Shown here: positions 50,750 through 59,894 of the stretch, one piece after another
Layout: the number at the start of each line of letters is the position of its first letter
How positions within the stretch are numbered: position 1 is the stretch's first letter
NCBI RefSeq assembly: GCF_000422805.1
Contig: NZ_AUGT01000020.1
Location: forward strand, 1 to 64,000
Direction: 5' to 3'
Length of the DNA stretch: 64,000 nt
From: Nocardioides halotolerans DSM 19273
GTDB taxonomy: Bacteria > Actinomycetota > Actinomycetes > Propionibacteriales > Nocardioidaceae
Position numbers and translations under genes: made by a program
The notes under the pieces: generated by a model
Told to the model about the DNA's origin: nothing
Database searches by the model: none
The model's input: only the letters and a program-made list of their open reading frames with translations

Positions 50750-53290
50750 GTGTCCGTCCCCACTTCGGCCCGCTGCGTCGTCATCGGCGCCGGCATCGTC
50801 GGCAACAGCCTGGTCCACCACCTGGCCGAGCTCGGCTGGACGGACATCGTCCAGATCGACAAGGGCCCGCTGCCCAACCCCGGCGGCTCGACCGGTCACG
50901 CCTCCAACTTCATCTTCCTGACCGACCACTCCCGAGAGATCACCGACCTCACGCTCGACTCGGTGCGCCAGTACCAGGAGATGGGCGTCTTCACCGAGTC
51001 CGGTGGCTTCGAGGTGGCGCGCACCGAGGAGCGGATGGAGGAGCTGCGCCGCCGGATGTCCTCGGCGAAGGCCTGGGGCATCGAGGCCGAGCTCGTCAGC
51101 CCCGACTTCGTGCAGGAGAAGGTGCCGTTCCTCGACAAGGACCAGATCATCGGTGCGTTCTGGCAGCCCGGCGTCGGCGTGGTCGACTCGCTGCGGGCCG
51201 GCACGATCATGCGCGAGCGCGCGCTGGAGAAGGGCGTGCTGACCGTCGTGCCCAACGTCGAGGTGACCGACCTCGAGGTGACGACCGGTCCCGACGGCAA
51301 GGAGCGCGTCACCACGGTCCGCACCACCGGCGGCGACATCGAGGCCGAGACCGTCGTCATCGCCTGCGGCGTCTGGAGCCCCAAGATCGGCGACATGGCC
51401 GGGGTGAGCATCCCGCTCACGCCCGCGGTCCACCAGATGATCAGCGTCGGACCCTGCCCGCAGCTCGCCGAGCACGACGGCGAGATCACCTTCCCGATCG
51501 TGCGCGACATGGACACGTTCTGCTACGAGCGCCAGCACGGCATGGACATGGAGGTCGGGTCCTACGCGCACCGCGCGATCCTGATGGAGCCCGAGGACAT
51601 CCCGACGATCGAGCAGTCCAGGCTCTCGCCCACCGAGCTGCCGTTCACCAGCGACGACTTCGACCCGCAGCTCGAGCAGGCCTACGAGCTGATGCCCGAG
51701 CTGCTCGGCGCCGAGGGCGCGGAGATGCGCTACGCCATCAACGGCCTGCTCTCCCTCACCTGCGACGGCCTGCCGATCCTCGGCGAGAGCCACGTGAAGG
51801 GCCTCTGGACCGCGTCGGCGGTGTGGATCAAGGAGGGCCCGGGCGTCGGCCGCGCCGTGGCGGAGTGGATGACGCAGGGCTGGAGCGAGATCGACATCAG
51901 CCACAGCGACATCGCGCGCTTCCACCCGCACCAGATGCGCCGCGAGCACACCCGGCTGCGCACCACCGAGTCGTTCATCAAGACCTACGGGATCATCCAC
52001 CCGGCCGAGCAGTACGAGTCCGACCGCGGGCAGCGAACCTCGCCGATGCACGAGAGCCAGCAGAAGCTCGGCGCGTTCTTCTTCGAGACCGCCGGCTGGG
52101 AGCGTCCGCACTGGTACGAGTCCAACGCGCCGCTCGTCGAGCAGTACGGCGACGCGGTCATGCCGCGCGAGCACGAGTGGGACTCGCGCTGGTGGAGCCC
52201 GATCATCAACGCCGAGCACCTGCGGATGCGTGAGGCCGCCGGCGTCATCGACCTCTCGGCGTTCCAGATCCTCGACATCGAGAGCCCCGCTGGCTCCGGC
52301 GCCGCGCTCGCCAGCGTGCAGCAGACCTGCGTCGCGCAGTGCGACGTCGCCGTCGGCAAGGTCGTCTACACGCCGGTGCTCGACGCGCACGGCGGCTTCC
52401 GCTCCGACCTCACCGTCATGCGCCTGGGTGACGACCACTTCCGCGTGGTCACCGGAGGCGCGCACGGCATGGCCGACCGGCAGTGGTTCGAGGACCACCT
52501 CGCCGACGGCGCCACCCTCACCGACCGCACCGACGAGGTCTCGACCATCGGCCTGTGGGGACCGCGGGCGCGCGACATCCTCGCGTCGCTGACCGACGCC
52601 GACGTGTCCGACGAGGGCTTCGGCTTCCTGACCTGCCGCGAGCTCACCGCGGCGGGGGTGACGGTGCTCGCGTCGCGCATCTCCTACGTCGGCGAGCTCG
52701 GCTGGGAGCTCTACGTGTCGATGGACGACGCGGCGACGCTGTGGGAGGCGCTGCTCGACACGGGCGACACCCACGGCACGGTGCCGGTCGGCATCGGCGT
52801 CTACGGCACCACCGGCCGCATCGAGAAGGGCTACCGCGCCTACGGCGCCGAGCTCGACGGCGAGCGGACGATCGTCGAGGCCGGCATGCAGCGGCCCAAG
52901 GTCAAGGCCGCCGACTTCGTCGGCAAGGAGGCCTACCTCGCGCAGCGGGAGGCGCTGTCGTCGTCCGGGCCGAAGGCGGTGCTCTGCACGCTGACCGTCG
53001 AGGACCACACCTCGGCCTCCGGCATGAAGCGCTACATGCTCGGCGGCGAGCCGGTCCTGACCCGCGACGGCGGCACCCTGACCGACGGGCACGGCCACCA
53101 CCCCTACGTCACGACCGCCGGCTCGGCGCCGTCGCTGGGCAAGCACGTGCTGCTCGCCTACCTGCCGCCCGAGGAGGCGCGGATCGGCAACGAGCTCGCG
53201 GTCTCCTACATGGAGGAGCTCTACCCGGTCGTCGTCGGGTCGGTCGACGCGACGCCGCTCTTCGACCCGGCCAACGAGCGCCTTCGATGA
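50750..53290 (+). CDS. Dimethylglycine/sarcosine dehydrogenase-like flavoprotein with GcvT domain
   Basis: An 846-residue enzyme with an N-terminal DAO-type FAD domain (VIGAGIVGNS at 11-20) and a C-terminal folate-binding GcvT-like domain (about 440-835). GSTGHASN at about 47-54 places His50 where dimethylglycine oxidases/dehydrogenases bind FAD covalently. The last part has VGIGVYGTTGRIEKGYRAYGAEL, the GcvT signature. It would strip a methyl group from dimethylglycine (or sarcosine) and pass it to tetrahydrofolate. An ETF pair follows in the same operon, so electrons go to the respiratory chain rather than to oxygen. Substrate choice is inferred from context. Confidence 0.87.
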   Translation: MSVPTSARCVVIGAGIVGNSLVHHLAELGWTDIVQIDKGPLPNPGGSTGHASNFIFLTDHSREITDLTLDSVRQYQEMGVFTESGGFEVARTEERMEELRRRMSSAKAWGIEAELVSPDFVQEKVPFLDKDQIIGAFWQPGVGVVDSLRAGTIMRERALEKGVLTVVPNVEVTDLEVTTGPDGKERVTTVRTTGGDIEAETVVIACGVWSPKIGDMAGVSIPLTPAVHQMISVGPCPQLAEHDGEITFPIVRDMDTFCYERQHGMDMEVGSYAHRAILMEPEDIPTIEQSRLSPTELPFTSDDFDPQLEQAYELMPELLGAEGAEMRYAINGLLSLTCDGLPILGESHVKGLWTASAVWIKEGPGVGRAVAEWMTQGWSEIDISHSDIARFHPHQMRREHTRLRTTESFIKTYGIIHPAEQYESDRGQRTSPMHESQQKLGAFFFETAGWERPHWYESNAPLVEQYGDAVMPREHEWDSRWWSPIINAEHLRMREAAGVIDLSAFQILDIESPAGSGAALASVQQTCVAQCDVAVGKVVYTPVLDAHGGFRSDLTVMRLGDDHFRVVTGGAHGMADRQWFEDHLADGATLTDRTDEVSTIGLWGPRARDILASLTDADVSDEGFGFLTCRELTAAGVTVLASRISYVGELGWELYVSMDDAATLWEALLDTGDTHGTVPVGIGVYGTTGRIEKGYRAYGAELDGERTIVEAGMQRPKVKAADFVGKEAYLAQREALSSSGPKAVLCTLTVEDHTSASGMKRYMLGGEPVLTRDGGTLTDGHGHHPYVTTAGSAPSLGKHVLLAYLPPEEARIGNELAVSYMEELYPVVVGSVDATPLFDPANERLR

Positions 53291-54060
53291 CCGGCGTCCT
53301 GGTCTGCGTGAAGCGGGTCCCCGACTCGTCGAGCGAGGTGGTGCTCACCGACGACGCCCAGGCGGTGGACGGGCGGTTCGCCGGCTTCACGATGAGCCCG
53401 CACGAGGAGTGCGCGGTCGAGCTGGCGGTGCAGGTCACCGGTGCGACCGGGGGCGAGGCGACGGTGCTGACCCTCGGTGACGCCGACGCCGTCGAGCAGC
53501 TGCGCTCGGCGCTCGCGGTCGGCTGCCAGGCGGCAACCCTCGTCACGGCCGACGCGTCGTCGTACGGCCCGGCAGACGTGGCCCGCGAGATCGCCGCCGT
53601 GGTCCGCGACCACGCCGCCGCGGGCCGCGCGCACGAGCTCGTGCTGCTCGGCAACGACGCGGCCGACTCCGGTGACTTCCAGGTCGGCATCCGACTCGCC
53701 TACGAGCTCGGCCGACCGGTCGTCAACGGCGCACGCGTCGTGTCCGTCGACGGCGACACCGTGGTCGCGCGGGTCGAGGGGCCCGACGGCACCGAGACCT
53801 ACCGGGTGCCGCTGCCCGCGGTGGTGACGATCCGCGAAGGCGGTGTCGAGCCGCGCTACCCGAGCGTGCCGGGGCGGATGAAGGCCAAGAAGGTGGAGGT
53901 CGAGGAGCGCGGGCCGAGCGCGGAGCCGACCGGCCCCAAGCGGGTCAAGCTGCTCCTGCCCCCGCCGGTGCCGTCCAACGTGCAGGTGCTCGGCACCGGC
54001 GCCGCGGCGGCGCCTGCCGTGGTCGACCTGTTCGAGGAGCTGGGGGTGCTCACGCGATGA
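53287..54060 (+). CDS. etfB: Electron transfer flavoprotein beta subunit (dedicated)
   Basis: A 257-residue ETF beta (FixA-like). Opening VLVCVKRVPDSSSEVVLTDDAQAVDG, then MSPHEECAVELAVQV, the AMP-binding loop region VLTLGDADAVEQLRSALAVGCQAATLV and LLGNDAADSGDFQVGIRLAYELGRPVVNGARVV match the family. It takes electrons from the dehydrogenase encoded upstream, with which it overlaps by four bases. A dedicated pair in the operon argues for specific coupling, as in sarcosine/dimethylglycine dehydrogenase clusters. Confidence 0.88.
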   Translation: MTGVLVCVKRVPDSSSEVVLTDDAQAVDGRFAGFTMSPHEECAVELAVQVTGATGGEATVLTLGDADAVEQLRSALAVGCQAATLVTADASSYGPADVAREIAAVVRDHAAAGRAHELVLLGNDAADSGDFQVGIRLAYELGRPVVNGARVVSVDGDTVVARVEGPDGTETYRVPLPAVVTIREGGVEPRYPSVPGRMKAKKVEVEERGPSAEPTGPKRVKLLLPPPVPSNVQVLGTGAAAAPAVVDLFEELGVLTR

Positions 54061-55049
54061 TCCTGACCCTGGTGGAGCAGAACCTCGACGGCTCGGCCGT
54101 CGAGGTGTCGCTCGAGGCGCTGACGTTCGCCCGCAACCTCTCCGCCGCGGGCGGCGGGGTGCCGATCGACGCCGTCGTCCTCGCCGGTGACGGGCCGGGC
54201 CCGAGCGACGAGCTGCGCAAGGAGCTGGCGACCTACGGCGTGCGCACGGTCTACGCCCTCGAGGGCGAGGACCTCGCGGCGTACTCCGGCGCCGGCTGGG
54301 CCTCCGCGATCCTCACGGTGCGCGAGCAGAGCAAGGCGGTGGTCGTGATGGCCGCCGGCACCGACCGCGGCAACGAGCTGATGGCGCACGTGGCCGCGCG
54401 CGCCGGCGTGGCGATGGCCGCCAACGTGCTGACCTTCCACGGCCTGGCGCCGTTCGTGGTGACCCGGCAGGTGGTCGGCGGCGCGGCGCTCGAGGAGATG
54501 CTGCTCGACCAGCGCCCTGCGGTGTTCTCGGTGGCCGGCCACGCGGTCGAGGCCACGCCTGCCGACGTGCCGGGCGCCGCCGACGTCGTCCCCCTCACGC
54601 CGGAGATCGCCGCGGCCGACCTCGTCGCGCGGGTGGTCTCGACCGAGGAGCCGGAGGCCGACGAGTCCGGCTCGCTGAAGTCGGCGCGGGTCGTGGTCGG
54701 CGCGGGCCGCGGGGCGGGTGGTCCCGACGGGTTCGGCGACCTGCTCGAGCTGACCGAGCTGCTCGGTGCCGCGCTCGGCGTCTCGCGGGTCGTCACCAGC
54801 GCCGGCTGGCGCCCGCACCACGAGCAGGTCGGGCAGACCGGCAGCCGGATCGCGCCCGAGCTCTACATCCCGTGCGGCATCAGCGGGGCCATCCAGCACT
54901 GGGCGGGCTGCTCGTCGGCCAAGCACATCCTCGCGATCAACACCGACGCGGAGGCGCCGATGGTGACGCGGGCGCACTACGCCGTGATCGGCGACCTGCA
55001 CGAGGTCGTGCCCGCGATCAACGAGGAGATCCGCCGCCGCCGGGGGTGA
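54057..55049 (+). CDS. etfA: Electron transfer flavoprotein alpha subunit (dedicated)
   Basis: A 330-residue ETF alpha (FixB-like). The C-terminal FAD-binding block is clear: VVGAGRGAGGPDGFGDLLELTELLGAALGVSRVV, GWRPHHEQVGQTGSRIAPELYIPCGISGAIQHWAGCSSAKHILAINTDAEAPM. It forms the heterodimer with the beta subunit and would deliver electrons to ETF:quinone oxidoreductase, whose gene is not in this window. It overlaps etfB by four bases. Confidence 0.93.
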   Translation: MILTLVEQNLDGSAVEVSLEALTFARNLSAAGGGVPIDAVVLAGDGPGPSDELRKELATYGVRTVYALEGEDLAAYSGAGWASAILTVREQSKAVVVMAAGTDRGNELMAHVAARAGVAMAANVLTFHGLAPFVVTRQVVGGAALEEMLLDQRPAVFSVAGHAVEATPADVPGAADVVPLTPEIAAADLVARVVSTEEPEADESGSLKSARVVVGAGRGAGGPDGFGDLLELTELLGAALGVSRVVTSAGWRPHHEQVGQTGSRIAPELYIPCGISGAIQHWAGCSSAKHILAINTDAEAPMVTRAHYAVIGDLHEVVPAINEEIRRRRG

Positions 55050-55081
55050 TCACCCACCTACCCTTGTCGCAGGGAGGGCAG

Positions 55082-56299
55082 ATGGCCGGGGTAGGACGCG
55101 CGCTGGCGACGACCGTCGCGGTCGTGACCCTGGCCGCGTCGTCCGGCTGCACCGGCGAGGGGCGGTCGGCCGAGCCGGCTCCCTCGTCGGTCGGGTCGGG
55201 GACGACCGTCGCGCCCACGATCGAGGACAACCACGCGGTCCCGGCCCCCGGGCCGCGCCAGCCCGGCGTCGTGGCGCCCGCCGACATCCTCGTGGTCGGC
55301 GGCGAGACCCTCGACCCGGCCACGGTGGCCGCGATCCAGGAGCTCGACGGCGTCACGGACGTCGCGGTGATCTCGCTGTCGGAGTCGGTGATCGAGAACC
55401 GCGCGCTCCGTGTGGCCGCGGTCGACCCCGCGACGTACCGGACGTTCGTGCGGCAGCGCTCGGCTGACTTCCAGGAGGCCTGGGACCGGCTGGCCGGGGG
55501 CGAGCTCGCGCTGAAGAAGCGGCTGAAGGACCGGGTGCCGACCGACGCGCAGGGCTACCTCCAGCTCGGCGCGGCGGCCGACGCGCCCAAGGTGCACATC
55601 GGCACGTTCATCGACCAGCAGCCGCTCATCGACGCCGTGGTCAACGAGACCTGGATCGACACGCTCGACATGGTGCGCGACAACGCGCTGCTCGTGCGCA
55701 CCGGCCAGCACGCCCCGAAGCCGATCCGCCACAAGATCGAGAAGCTGCTCGCAGCGGGCACGTCCGCCCAGCTCGTCGACCTCGCGACCCGCACCGGCAT
55801 CGACCCGAGCGCGCAGCAGCTCGCCGTCGTCACAGGCTCGGTCGCCGACGCGGTGGGCGTCTACCGCTACAGCGTGCTGGGCGCCGGCCACATCGCGCCC
55901 GACCCCGCGTGGGTGCGCGCCCACATCACGACCGAGACCGTGCCGCTGCTCGGCGCGGTGACCTGCAACAAGGTCGTCTTCCGCCAGCTCCGCGCCGCGC
56001 TGGAGGAGGTGCACGAGCGTGGCCTCGACGACGCGATCCACCCCGACCAGTTCGCGGGCTGCTACTACCCGAGGTTCATCGCCGGGACGACGACGCTCTC
56101 CAACCACGCCTTCGGCCTGGCCCTCGACATCAACGCCGTCGAGAACCAGCGCGGCACCGCGGGTCTCATCGACCGGGGCGTGGTGCAGATCTTCCAGAAG
56201 TGGGGCTTCACCTGGGGCGGCGACTGGCGCTACACCGACCCCATGCACTTCGAGCTCAACAGCGTGGTGACCCCGACCCCGGAGTCGGCGCGCAACTAG
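55082..56299 (+). CDS. Secreted VanY-like D-alanyl-D-alanine carboxypeptidase (M15)
   Basis: A 405-residue exported peptidase. The N-terminus (about 1-22) is a signal sequence ending near a Cys (SSGCTG), a poor but possible lipobox. The middle 200 residues are unassigned. The C-terminal M15 zinc peptidase has HPDQFAGCYYPRF, SNHAFGLALDINA (His and Asp zinc ligands) and DPMHFEL (third ligand). It should trim peptidoglycan stem peptides outside the membrane. It is not related to the betaine genes upstream. AGGGAGGGCAG precedes the ATG at 55082. Confidence 0.84.
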   Translation: MAGVGRALATTVAVVTLAASSGCTGEGRSAEPAPSSVGSGTTVAPTIEDNHAVPAPGPRQPGVVAPADILVVGGETLDPATVAAIQELDGVTDVAVISLSESVIENRALRVAAVDPATYRTFVRQRSADFQEAWDRLAGGELALKKRLKDRVPTDAQGYLQLGAAADAPKVHIGTFIDQQPLIDAVVNETWIDTLDMVRDNALLVRTGQHAPKPIRHKIEKLLAAGTSAQLVDLATRTGIDPSAQQLAVVTGSVADAVGVYRYSVLGAGHIAPDPAWVRAHITTETVPLLGAVTCNKVVFRQLRAALEEVHERGLDDAIHPDQFAGCYYPRFIAGTTTLSNHAFGLALDINAVENQRGTAGLIDRGVVQIFQKWGFTWGGDWRYTDPMHFELNSVVTPTPESARN

Positions 56300-56317
56300 G
56301 CCACGGCCCAGCGCCGG

Positions 56318-56680
56318 TCAGGGGAGCCGGCAGGCGTCGGTGCCGCCGGGCAGGTGGTAGCGGTACCTCGCGACCAGCCCGTAGACCCAGCCGGCCAACG
56401 GCCGCACCGGCGGCAGGTCGATCAGGTGGCCCAGCAGCCGGTAGCCCGCGCCCCGGCACGCCCGCAGCGCGGCCGCGGCCGCGCGCGACCCTCGCGCCGG
56501 CGTACGCCCGTCCTCGAGCCAGTACGCCGCCGTGGTGACGTCCTGCTCCGTCAGGCCCACCGCCGCCAGGTCGAGCGCCTGCCACGGCTCGACCGCGCAG
56601 TCGCTGCGCCGCCGCAGGAAGTCCGCCGTCCGCGTGCAGAACCCGCAGTCCGCGTCGTAGACGAGCGTGCCGTCGCTCAT
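56318..56680 (-). CDS. DCC-family thiol-disulfide protein (DUF393)
   Basis: A 120-residue DUF393 protein. The defining start is LVYDADCGFCTRTADFLRRR, with the DxDCxxC redox motif resembling a thioredoxin-like site, then the membrane-associated C-terminal WVYGLVARYRYHLPGG. Family members are predicted disulfide oxidoreductases but remain uncharacterised in most bacteria. It converges on the VanY-like gene with 18 bases between. Confidence 0.8.
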   Translation of the reverse strand: MSDGTLVYDADCGFCTRTADFLRRRSDCAVEPWQALDLAAVGLTEQDVTTAAYWLEDGRTPARGSRAAAAALRACRGAGYRLLGHLIDLPPVRPLAGWVYGLVARYRYHLPGGTDACRLP

Positions 56681-56703
56681 GCGGCCAGCGTAGGGCTGTG
56701 CCT

Positions 56704-56985
56704 GCGCCGCCGGTGGTCGATGAGGGCGTTCTGCGCCGCCGCCGGTGGTTGAGGAGGGCGTTCTGCGCCGCCGCCGGTGGTTGAGGAGGGCGTTCTGCGC
56801 CCGTCTCGAAACCCCGGCGCCTGCACCAATGACTGTGCGTGGGCGGGTCCCAGCGCTGGCTTTCAGGGGTTTCGAGACGGTTGCTGCGCAACCTCCTCAA
56901 CCAGCGAGCCGAGACGGTTGCTGCGCAACCTCCTCAACCAGCGAGCCGAGACGGTTGCTGCGCAACCTCCTCAACCAGCGGGGGC
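56704..56985. repeat. Facing arrays of short tandem repeats forming a large inverted repeat
   Basis: The left array has three units of a 32-bp period (starting about 56722, 56754 and 56786; core GGTGGTTGAGGAGGGCG). The right array has three units of a 37-bp period starting at 56874, 56911 and 56948 (core GAGACGGTTGCTGCGCAACC then TCCTCAACCAGCG). The right array is roughly the inverse of the left, around a centre at about 56845. No gene is credible in this 316-base spacer. Confidence 0.85.
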
Positions 56986-56996
56986 CCTCAGCCCGG

Positions 56997-57977
56997 TCAG
57001 CCCAGCCGGCGGGCGCTGCTCTCGCTGTCGACGAGGAGGTCGCCGACGGCGGTGCGCCAGTAGAGGACGCGCTGGCCGTCGCGGCGCGACTCGAGCAGGC
57101 CGGAGCCGGCCATGACGGACAGGTGCTCGCTCACCGTGCTCAGCGAGAGGCCGAGGGTCTGGGCCAGGCTCGTCGTAGAGCGGGGTACGTCGAGCGACTC
57201 GAGGATGAGCGCCCGGGAGCGACCGATGAGGTCGGGCAGGCCGGCGGGCGCCTCGCGGGCGGGGCGCTGCCAGACCCGGCCGGCGCCGCGCGCGCCGTAC
57301 GACACCACGTGCGGGACGGTCTCGCGGATGTCGAGCGCGACCCACGGCCAGCGGAACACGGACGGCACGAACCAGATGCCCTCGCCGCACGACTTGAGAC
57401 CGACGCGACCCTCGCCGAGGTCGACCCGCAGGCGGCCGCCGTCGAACTTCAGCGCGCGGTGCAGCTCGGGCATCGTCGCGGCAAGCCCGCCGGTGGCGAG
57501 CAGGGACTGGTAGTGGGCGATGTCGGCGCGCTGGATGGCGTCGACGCGGTCCCACAGCGGCTCGAGGACGGCGGTCCACCAGCCCTGGAGGGCGTCCGCG
57601 GTCCGGTCGAGGTACTCCTGCGGCGCCATCGAGGCGCACGAGGTGTCGGGCGCCACGACGCGCAGCTGGGCGAGATCGGCCTCGGCCACGGCGAGGTCGG
57701 TGCGGCGGAGCGCGTCGAGCTGCTCGAGCGGGGTGCCGGGGCGCGCGGACGGCGGCGGCGCCCAGACGTCGGGCAGCCAGTCGGCGTCCCGCGCGAGCGT
57801 GAGCAGGAGGTCGAGGTCGAAGTCCGGCCGCTTCGGCACGAGCCGCCGGAGCCGCTGGTGCAGGAGGTGGTGGCGCAGGAAGACGAAGGCGTGGATGCTG
57901 GCCGTGGTCTCCCACACGGCATCGGTCGTGAAGCGCACCCTGGCCAGGTCGGTGACCTCGACCTCGATCTCGAACAC
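56997..57977 (-). CDS. ArsR-type helix-turn-helix protein with DUF5937-like N-terminus
   Basis: A 326-residue regulator. The first 240 residues match the DUF5937 layout: LARVRFTTDAVWETTASIHAF at the start and VFRWPWVALDIRETVPHVVSYGARGAGRVW before the DNA-binding part. The last 80 residues form an ArsR winged helix (LIGRSRALILESLDVPRSTTSLAQTLGLSLSTVSEHLSVMAGSGLLESRRDGQRVLYWRT). The GTG at 57977 opens the conserved FEIEVEVTDLARVRF. It diverges from the quinone oxidoreductase gene, which is its likely target. The gap carries three GAAGG motifs. Confidence 0.75.
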   Translation of the reverse strand: MFEIEVEVTDLARVRFTTDAVWETTASIHAFVFLRHHLLHQRLRRLVPKRPDFDLDLLLTLARDADWLPDVWAPPPSARPGTPLEQLDALRRTDLAVAEADLAQLRVVAPDTSCASMAPQEYLDRTADALQGWWTAVLEPLWDRVDAIQRADIAHYQSLLATGGLAATMPELHRALKFDGGRLRVDLGEGRVGLKSCGEGIWFVPSVFRWPWVALDIRETVPHVVSYGARGAGRVWQRPAREAPAGLPDLIGRSRALILESLDVPRSTTSLAQTLGLSLSTVSEHLSVMAGSGLLESRRDGQRVLYWRTAVGDLLVDSESSARRLG

Positions 57978-58074
57978 GACGCACAGTCTGCGGCCGGAAG
58001 GTGCCTTTGCAGAAGGTTCGGTCTGTGCCGAAGGGTCCGGCGTACGCCGGGCGCACTCGGTAGCCTCGACCTCC

Positions 58075-59037
58075 ATGCGCGCGGTCCAGGTCGTCGAGCC
58101 CACCGGTCCAGAGCACCTCGAGCTCCGCGAGGTGCCCGACCCGGCTCCCGGCCCCGACGAGGTCCTGGTGGAGGTGCACGCGGTCGGCGTCTCGTTCCCC
58201 GACCTGCTCCTGAGCCGCGGCGAGTACCAGCTCAAGCCCGAGCCGCCGTTCACCCTCGGCGTCGACTTCGCCGGCACCGTGGTCTCCGGCCCGGGCCTCG
58301 AGCCCGGCCGGCGCGTGGCCGGGGTCGGCCCCTACGGCAACGCGGCCGAGCTGACCGCGTGCCACCGCGACTCGGTGTTCGCGCTGCCCAACGCCCTCTC
58401 CTTCGACGAGGGGGCGGCGCTGCCGATGAACTACCTCACCGCGCAGTTCGCCCTGGCCGAGCGCGGCGGCGTCCGTGTCGGTGAGACAGTGCTCGTGCAC
58501 GGTGCGGCGGGCGGCGTCGGCACCGCGACGATCCAGGTCGCGAAGGGGTACGGCGCGCGCACGATCGCCGTCGTCAGCACCGACGAGAAGGGCGAGGTCG
58601 CGCGGGCGGCGGGGGCCGACGAGGTGGTGCTGCTCGACGGGTTCAAGGACGCCGTCGCGGCGCTGACCGGCGGGCGCGGCGTCGACATCGTGATGGACGT
58701 GGTCGGCGGCGACTCGTTCACCGACTCGCTGCGCTCGCTCGGCACGCAGGGCCGGCTGCTCGTGGTCGGCTTCGCGTCGGGCCAGGGCATCCCCGAGGTC
58801 AAGGTCAACCGGCTCCTGCTCAACAACGTCGACGTCCGCGGCGTCGGCTGGGGCGCCTACGCGATGGTGCGGCCGGGCTACATGCAGGAGCAGTGGCAGG
58901 CGCTGGTGCCGATGATCGAGTCGGGCGTCGTCAAGCCGCCGATCGGTGCGACGTACGCCTTCGACGACTTCGGCCGGGCGCTCGTCGACCTCGACCAGCG
59001 CAAGGCGCTCGGCAAGCTGGTCGTGCGGGTGCGGTGA
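58075..59037 (+). CDS. NADPH:quinone oxidoreductase-like zinc-free MDR protein
   Basis: A 320-residue medium-chain dehydrogenase/reductase of the QOR branch. No catalytic-zinc cysteines are seen. Features: VGVSFPDLLLSRGEYQLKPEPPFTLGVDFAGTVV, the nucleotide fold VLVHGAAGGVGTATIQVAKGYGARTIAVVS, and VDIVMDVVGGDSFTDSLRSLGTQGRLLVVGFASG. It probably reduces quinones or alpha,beta-unsaturated carbonyls using NADPH. The ATG at 58075 is preceded by no clear ribosome site; tagcctcgacctcc gives weak complementarity. Shared spacer with the divergent regulator suggests regulation by it. Confidence 0.85.
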   Translation: MRAVQVVEPTGPEHLELREVPDPAPGPDEVLVEVHAVGVSFPDLLLSRGEYQLKPEPPFTLGVDFAGTVVSGPGLEPGRRVAGVGPYGNAAELTACHRDSVFALPNALSFDEGAALPMNYLTAQFALAERGGVRVGETVLVHGAAGGVGTATIQVAKGYGARTIAVVSTDEKGEVARAAGADEVVLLDGFKDAVAALTGGRGVDIVMDVVGGDSFTDSLRSLGTQGRLLVVGFASGQGIPEVKVNRLLLNNVDVRGVGWGAYAMVRPGYMQEQWQALVPMIESGVVKPPIGATYAFDDFGRALVDLDQRKALGKLVVRVR

Positions 59038-59105
59038 CGGCCCTGCCGGGACCTTCGGCCCCCGGCGCCGCCACGGCAGCGGCCCCGCCGTGGCAGGCTC
59101 CCTGC

Positions 59106-59861
59106 GTGGATCCCGCTCATCGCCAGCATGGTCACCGGGTGCGGTTCGACTGGGGGCCGACCGGCGCCGCGGCAGTCGCGGGGGGTGCGGACGTCGCGGT
59201 GGTCGTCGACGTGCTGTCGTTCACCACCACCCTCTGCGTCGCGGTCGAGCGCGGCATGACGGTGCTGCCCTACCGCTGGAAGGACGAGCGCGCCGAGGCG
59301 TACGCCGCCGAGCGGTCGGCGACCCTGGCCGTCGGGCGGCTCGAGGCGCGCTCGCTCGAGGACCACGGCGGCACCGCGGTCAGCCTCTCGCCCGGCGCGA
59401 TGGCGCGGGCGACCGGTGTCGACCGCGTGGTGCTGCCCTCGCCCAACGGCTCCTCGATCTCCTTCGGCCTCGCCGACCTCGGCTGCACCGTCGTCGGCGC
59501 GTGCCTGCGCAACCGGAGCGCCGTGGCCGACTGGCTCACCGGGCACGGCGGCACCGTCGCGGTGATCGCCGCGGGCGAGCGCTGGCCCGACGGCTCCCTC
59601 CGGCCGGCCGCGGAGGACCTGTGGGGCGCCGGCGCGCTGCTCGCGCTCCTGCCCCGCGAGGACCTGTCGCCCGAGGCCCGGCTCGCGGCCGACGCGTGGG
59701 CCGCGGTCGAACCCACTCTGGACGCCGGGCTGCGCACCTGCGCCTCGGGTGTCGAGCTCATCGCGGCCGGCTTCGCCGAGGACGTCGACGTCGCGGTCGA
59801 GCTCGACGTGAGTGGCGTCGTACCCCTGCTGACCGACGCCGAGTTCCGCGCATCGCTGTGA
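59106..59861 (+). CDS. 2-phosphosulfolactate phosphatase-like (ComB family) protein
   Basis: A 251-residue ComB-family protein. Diagnostic blocks: GADVAVVVDVLSFTTTLCVAVERGMTVLPY, VVLPSPNGSSISFGL and VVGACLRNRSAVADWL, then VIAAGERWPDGSLRPAAEDLWGAGALL. ComB hydrolyses phosphosulfolactate in coenzyme M synthesis in archaea; bacterial homologues, including in actinobacteria, have unknown roles. The GTG at 59106 is used because the family fold begins there; GTG 59034, overlapping the previous stop, would add a Pro/Ala-rich stretch of 24 residues. Confidence 0.75.
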   Translation: MDPAHRQHGHRVRFDWGPTGAAAVAGGADVAVVVDVLSFTTTLCVAVERGMTVLPYRWKDERAEAYAAERSATLAVGRLEARSLEDHGGTAVSLSPGAMARATGVDRVVLPSPNGSSISFGLADLGCTVVGACLRNRSAVADWLTGHGGTVAVIAAGERWPDGSLRPAAEDLWGAGALLALLPREDLSPEARLAADAWAAVEPTLDAGLRTCASGVELIAAGFAEDVDVAVELDVSGVVPLLTDAEFRASL

Positions 59862-59894
59862 CCTGACACAGATATCTGCGCGACTGACCCGAAG

